NCBI RefSeq assembly: GCF_017301735.1
Contig: NZ_CP071090.1
Location: 12,631,001 to 12,695,000, forward strand
Source of the DNA: Pyxidicoccus parkwaysis
GTDB lineage: Bacteria; Myxococcota; Myxococcia; Myxococcales; Myxococcaceae
Reading direction: 5' to 3'
DNA length: 64,000 nt
Of the stretch, positions 60,651 through 64,000 are shown in pieces. Every line of letters begins with the position of its first letter. Positions within the stretch are counted from its first letter, which is position 1. The translations under genes and the position numbers were made by a program. The notes under the pieces were generated by a model, which was given only the letters and a program-made list of their open reading frames with translations, made no database searches and was not told the origin of the DNA.

Positions 60651-62246
60651 ATGCGTCTTCTGCCCCTCTGGCCCGTGGTGGCCGTCCTGCTCTCGTGTGC
60701 GGGCAATTCCCACCTTCCTTCGACACCACCGCCTTTTGACGAGGCGCGCGCGGTACACGCGCTTCAACGCCTGGCCTTCGGGCCTTCCGCGAAGGATTTG
60801 AGCGAAGTGCGGCGGCTGGGCGTGGAGGGCTGGGTGGAGTCGCAGCTCGCTCCCTCGGAGTCGAAGCCGCCGTCCGAGCTGGAGGCGAAGCTCCAGGCCT
60901 ATCCCACGCTGACGATGTCGATGGCGGACCTCGCGCGCGAGTACCCGCTGAAGAAGCAGCGGGAGCAGGCGTTGCTGGACGGGCGCGAGCTGCTGCGTCC
61001 TGCGCTCATCGTCTATGACTTGTCCGCCGCGAAGGTGTTGCGCGCGGTGGAGAGTCCCCGCCAGCTCGAAGAGGTGTTGGTGGACTTCTGGTTCAACCAC
61101 TTCAACGTGTCGGCGGAGAAGGGCGCGGTGCGGTGGATGGTGACGTCCTACGAGCGCGATGCCATCCGCCCGCATGTCTTCGGCCGCTTCCGTGACTTGC
61201 TCGGCGCGACGGCGCGGCACCCGGCGATGTTGTTCTACCTGGACAACTGGCGCAGCACCCGCGACGGCATGCCGAGGCTCCTGCGCAGGGACGCGCCACC
61301 CGCGGACGTGGACGAAGACATGATGGAGTCGGAGGACGCGGAGCCAAGGCCCGGCCTCAACGAGAACTACGCGCGTGAGTTGCTCGAGCTGCACACGCTC
61401 GGCGTGGACGGTGGGTACACGCAGCAGGATGTTCGCGAGGTTGCGCGCTGTTTCACCGGCTGGAGCATCCGTCGTCCTCGCCGCGAGCCTGAGTTCGTCT
61501 TCCGCCGCAGGGCGCACGACTCGGACGAGAAGCTCGTCCTCGGCCAGCGGATTGCCTCGGGAGGCAACGTGGAGGACGGCGAGCGGGTGCTGGACCTGCT
61601 CGCGCGTCATCCCGCCACGGCGAGGCACATCGCGACGAAGCTGGTGCAGCGATTCGTCACGGATACGCCGCCGCCCGCGCTGGTGGAGCGGGTGGCGAAG
61701 GCATTCCTCGACTCGGATGGAGACCTGCGCACGGTGTACCGCGCACTCTTTCAGTCGCCGGAGTTCTGGGCATCCGAGGCACGCGCGGCGAAGGTGAAGA
61801 CGCCCTTCGAGTTCGTGGTGTCAGCGCTGCGAGCGACGGACGCGGAGGTGACGGTGCGGCCGAGGCTCGTGCAGTCCCTGGCGAGGATGGGTGAGCCGCT
61901 CTACCGCGCGCCCGCGCCCACGGGCTTCCCGGAGGTCTCCGCGCCGTGGGTGAACAGTGGGGCGCTGGTGGCACGGCTCAACTTCAGTCTGGAGTTGGTC
62001 TCCGGAAGGTTGCCGGGCACGCGCGTGAAGCTCGACTCGCCGGCCGCATCCACGGCGGAGGCCCACGTGGATGCGTTGGGTCGTGTGTTGTTGGGCGCGC
62101 CGCCTTCGGAGGAGACGCGGACCACCATCCTCGCCGCGCTGTCGAAGCGGGCAGAGGCAGCGAGTGCCGAGGGCGAGCCGCAGCCCGTCGATGTTCCTCT
62201 CATCGCCGGGCTGCTGCTCGGCTCACCGGAGTTCCAGAAGCAATGA
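60651..62246 (+). CDS. DUF1800 domain-containing lipoprotein
   Basis: 531 residues. Lipoprotein-like N-terminus (MRLLPLWPVVAVLLSC). DUF1800 signature segments: FWFNHFNVSAEKGAVRW, NENYARELLELHTLGVDGGYTQQDVREVARCFTGWSI, and ILAALSKRAEAAS near the end. The family is exported and usually paired with DUF1501, as here. Its stop overlaps the relay mini-ORF at 62243 by ATGA. Biochemical role unknown. Confidence 0.88.
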   Translation: MRLLPLWPVVAVLLSCAGNSHLPSTPPPFDEARAVHALQRLAFGPSAKDLSEVRRLGVEGWVESQLAPSESKPPSELEAKLQAYPTLTMSMADLAREYPLKKQREQALLDGRELLRPALIVYDLSAAKVLRAVESPRQLEEVLVDFWFNHFNVSAEKGAVRWMVTSYERDAIRPHVFGRFRDLLGATARHPAMLFYLDNWRSTRDGMPRLLRRDAPPADVDEDMMESEDAEPRPGLNENYARELLELHTLGVDGGYTQQDVREVARCFTGWSIRRPRREPEFVFRRRAHDSDEKLVLGQRIASGGNVEDGERVLDLLARHPATARHIATKLVQRFVTDTPPPALVERVAKAFLDSDGDLRTVYRALFQSPEFWASEARAAKVKTPFEFVVSALRATDAEVTVRPRLVQSLARMGEPLYRAPAPTGFPEVSAPWVNSGALVARLNFSLELVSGRLPGTRVKLDSPAASTAEAHVDALGRVLLGAPPSEETRTTILAALSKRAEAASAEGEPQPVDVPLIAGLLLGSPEFQKQ

Positions 62247-62388
62247 GCCCGTCACTTCACCTGGTGGTTGCTCGATGCGTTGGAACTCACGAAGCGACGA
62301 GCCCGCGACGCTTCATTCGTTACGTTGCTGGGTTGCTGCTCGATGCGCCGGAGGTCATGAATCCATGAGCTCGCGACTCTCTCGCCGC
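62206..62388 (+). repeat. Decayed tandem duplication of the DUF1800/DUF1501 junction
   Basis: Three copies of about 55-70 bp align: near 62209-62262, 62261-62318 and 62331-62388. Each has a GCTGCTCG(G/A)TG core, a CCGGAG or TTGGAA segment, then ATGAGC or GACGAGC and CCCGTC/CGCGAC. Translated copies read AGLLLGSPEFQKQ and AGLLLDAPEVMNP. The copies span the 3' end of DUF1800 and the first codons of DUF1501, so the 118-bp gap between them is duplicated coding sequence. Confidence 0.65.
62243..62368 (+). CDS. 41-codon relay ORF between DUF1800 and DUF1501
   Basis: The ATG overlaps the DUF1800 stop (ATGA at 62243-62246) and the TGA overlaps the DUF1501 start (ATGA at 62365-62368), so ribosomes could pass through without leaving the mRNA. 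The product would be MSPSLHLVVARCVGTHEATSPRRF plus a copy of the DUF1800 tail (AGLLLDAPEVMNP). The product itself is probably not functional; its translation may maintain coupling. Could be chance, but two ATGA junctions in one short frame are unlikely by accident. Confidence 0.35.
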   Translation: MSPSLHLVVARCVGTHEATSPRRFIRYVAGLLLDAPEVMNP

Positions 62389-63612
62389 CACCTGCTGCGC
62401 GCCCTGGGCATGACGGGTGCGGGCCTCGTGCTCGCACCGGGCTTCCTGAATCGCGCTCTGGCCGCCAGTGCCAACACGCCCGCCCGCCGCGCGTTTGTCA
62501 CCGTCTTCCTGCGCGGAGGCGTGGATGGCCTGTCCCTCGTCCCACCCGTCGAGGATGCGGCGTACCACCGTGCACGTCCCTCACTGGCGCTGAAGTCACC
62601 GGGCAGTGGCTCCGACGCCGCGCTGAAACTCGACGGGCGCTTCGGCCTGCACCCGAAGCTGGAGCCGCTGCTCCCGCTCTGGAATGAAGGCCGGCTCGCG
62701 GTGCTGCACGGAGTGGGACTGCCGGAGCCGGTGCGCTCGCACTTCGACGCGCAGGACTTCGTGGAGTCCGGCACCCCGGGCCGCAAGTCCACACCGGACG
62801 GCTGGCTCAATCGCGCCCTCGAAGAAGAGGAAGGCAGGGCCGCGCTGCGAGCCGTTGCACTCCAGCCCACGTTACCGAGAGCGCTGTTTGGAAACTCTGG
62901 AGCCCTGGCCATGGGCCGGCTCGAAGAGTTCCGCCTCCGAGGCGGACGACGCGGCGAGCAGGTCGCCAGCGGCTTCAGCGCGCTCTATGCGGGCGCAGTG
63001 GACGAAGCCCTGCGCACGACGGGACACAGCGCCTTCGAGGCCCTGTCCCAACTCGACACGGAGCGCCTGTCGAAGCTGCCCGCCGACTCCACGGTGGAGT
63101 ACCCGCGAGGCACGCTGGGACAGCGGTTGCGAGACATTGCGAGGCTGCTCAAGGGCGACGTGGGGCTGGAGGTCGCCGCCACGGAGATGGGCGGCTGGGA
63201 CACGCACGCTGCGCAGGGCGCGGCCACGGGCGTCTTCGCCAACCGGTGCCAGGAGCTCGCGGGCGCACTGTCCGCCTTCGCCACGGACCTGGGCCCGAAG
63301 CTGGAGCAGGTGACGGTGGTGGTGCTCACGGAGTTCGGCCGCACGGTGCGGGAGAACGGCAGCGGGGGCACGGACCACGGAGTCGGGAGCGCCATGTTGG
63401 TGCTCGGTGGAGGCGTGCGAGGCGGGAAGGTATTCGGCCACTTCGACTCCCTCGCACAGGAGCACCTCCAAGACGGGCGTGACGTGCCCTCGTGGACGGA
63501 CGTGCGCGCACCGCTCGCGGAGGCGCTGCGCACGTGCCGTCCCGGCGTGGACCTGGCGAAGGTGTTCCCAGGCTTCACTCCACCCGCGCCGCTGGGGCTC
63601 TTCGCCGCATAG
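62365..63612 (+). CDS. DUF1501 domain-containing Tat-exported protein
   Basis: 415 residues with a twin-arginine signal (MSSRLSRRHLLRALGMTGAGLVLAPG). DUF1501 features: FVTVFLRGGVDGLSLVPP near the start, EMGGWDTHAAQG and VVVLTEFGRTVRENGSGGTDHGVGSAMLVLGGGVRGGKVFG in the second half, an alkaline-phosphatase-like fold in known members. Paired with DUF1800 upstream as usual. Role unknown; both are probably periplasmic or surface proteins. Confidence 0.9.
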   Translation: MSSRLSRRHLLRALGMTGAGLVLAPGFLNRALAASANTPARRAFVTVFLRGGVDGLSLVPPVEDAAYHRARPSLALKSPGSGSDAALKLDGRFGLHPKLEPLLPLWNEGRLAVLHGVGLPEPVRSHFDAQDFVESGTPGRKSTPDGWLNRALEEEEGRAALRAVALQPTLPRALFGNSGALAMGRLEEFRLRGGRRGEQVASGFSALYAGAVDEALRTTGHSAFEALSQLDTERLSKLPADSTVEYPRGTLGQRLRDIARLLKGDVGLEVAATEMGGWDTHAAQGAATGVFANRCQELAGALSAFATDLGPKLEQVTVVVLTEFGRTVRENGSGGTDHGVGSAMLVLGGGVRGGKVFGHFDSLAQEHLQDGRDVPSWTDVRAPLAEALRTCRPGVDLAKVFPGFTPPAPLGLFAA

Positions 63613-63648
63613 GCCGCGCGGGGCCGGATGAGGCAGACTGGGGACTTC

Positions 63649-64000
63649 ATGCTCCGGTTGCGCCGCATGCTCACCCTCCTGGTCTCCATCGTCGCGGGTC
63701 TCTACGTCGTGCTGTGCGCGGTGGCCTTCTCGCTCCAGCGCTCCATGCTCTTCCCCGCGCCGAAGGCGGCTATCCGGCTCCCCGAGAAACAGGGGTTCGG
63801 CCGTCTGCCCCTCGATAATGGGCTGCACGTGGACACGTACTACCTGCCCGCGCCTCCTGGAGCGCCGACGGTGGTGCACTTCCATGGCAACGGTGAGCAA
63901 CTCCTGGACCAGATGGACCTCGGCACGCGGATGCACTCGCAGGGCCTGGGCTTCTTCGCCGTCGAGTATCCCGGCTATGGCGCCTCGCCCGGCAGCCCCA
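63649..64000 (+). CDS. Membrane-anchored alpha/beta hydrolase, truncated by window end
   Basis: 117 residues are visible and the frame runs off the window. The N-terminus is a membrane anchor (MLTLLVSIVAGLYVVLCAVAFSLQ) followed by RSMLFPAPKA, a form common in ABHD13/17-type hydrolases, then VVHFHGNGEQLLDQMDLGTRMHSQGLGFFAVEYPGYGASPG, the start of the hydrolase fold. The nucleophile lies beyond the window. GGGGA about 6 bases before ATG 63649 supports this start; an in-frame ATG at 63628 is an alternative. Confidence 0.75.
   Translation, partial: MLRLRRMLTLLVSIVAGLYVVLCAVAFSLQRSMLFPAPKAAIRLPEKQGFGRLPLDNGLHVDTYYLPAPPGAPTVVHFHGNGEQLLDQMDLGTRMHSQGLGFFAVEYPGYGASPGSP

Noticed and set aside
1..64000. 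CRISPR arrays, insertion sequences, rRNA and tRNA genes
   Set aside because: Scanned by eye; no regularly spaced identical repeats, transposase motifs or tRNA cloverleaf sequences were found. A tRNAscan or IS search would be decisive.

Overview
The window is about 64 kb of very GC-rich DNA whose genes have strongly G/C-biased third codon positions. Its gene content is typical of a myxobacterium of the Myxococcaceae (Myxococcus/Pyxidicoccus/Corallococcus type): many lipoproteins, soluble and membrane-anchored Ser/Thr kinases, giant repeat proteins, a PilT-like ATPase, an acyl-CoA oxidase-like enzyme, DUF1800/DUF1501 proteins and a caspase-like protein behind an ECF sigma factor. Genus is inferred from gene style only; there is no rRNA, and I saw no tRNA or CRISPR array.

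Layout. 1-8.9 kb: a truncated beta-helix protein, a 5'-nucleotidase-type lipoprotein, a repeat protein of the LEA type, a DUF3293 protein, an outer-membrane-like lipoprotein, an M48 metalloprotease and small envelope proteins. 9-14.5 kb: a TerB-acyl-CoA oxidase fusion, a cardiolipin-synthase-like PLD protein, endonuclease III, a small disordered protein and a GNAT acetyltransferase. 14.6-19.5 kb (minus strand): a coupled three-gene unit of beta-barrel, large lipoprotein with a nuclease-like tail, and immunity-like protein. 19.9-27.3 kb: a 1988-residue membrane protein, an NlpC/P60 lipoprotein and a small lipoprotein. 27.5-33.3 kb: an operon of sigma factor, anti-sigma and caspase-like protein, followed by a pair of duplicated lipoproteins that flank a small membrane protein and a TonB-C/TPR lipoprotein. 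33.4-34.9 kb: a lower-GC patch with two coupled minus-strand genes, strong hairpins and a possible small RNA. 34.9-47.1 kb: a Ser/Thr kinase with a degenerate cyclase domain, divergent from a 3182-residue TPR protein. 47.1-53.6 kb: a lipoprotein, QueC and a VanX-type dipeptidase, a YfbK-like protein lacking its vWA domain, then a histidine kinase/response regulator pair. 53.7-56.6 kb: a secreted protein-arginine deiminase coupled to a helical-repeat protein. 56.8-64 kb: a Ser/Thr kinase, a PilT-like ATPase, an alpha/beta hydrolase, a DUF1800/DUF1501 pair and a truncated alpha/beta hydrolase.

How genes may work together. Start/stop overlaps point to translational coupling within sigma/anti-sigma/caspase, barrel/toxin-like/immunity-like, QueC/VanX, histidine kinase/response regulator, PAD/helical-repeat and (through a 41-codon relay ORF) DUF1800/DUF1501. 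Two gene 3' ends (53.65-53.8 kb and 62.2-62.4 kb) carry decayed tandem duplications.

The most unusual items are the PAD operon, the vWA-less YfbK protein beside a two-component system, the caspase operon, the barrel/toxin/immunity unit, the DUF1800-DUF1501 relay ORF and the structured low-GC patch. All functional assignments rest on motif recognition by eye; no database search was run.
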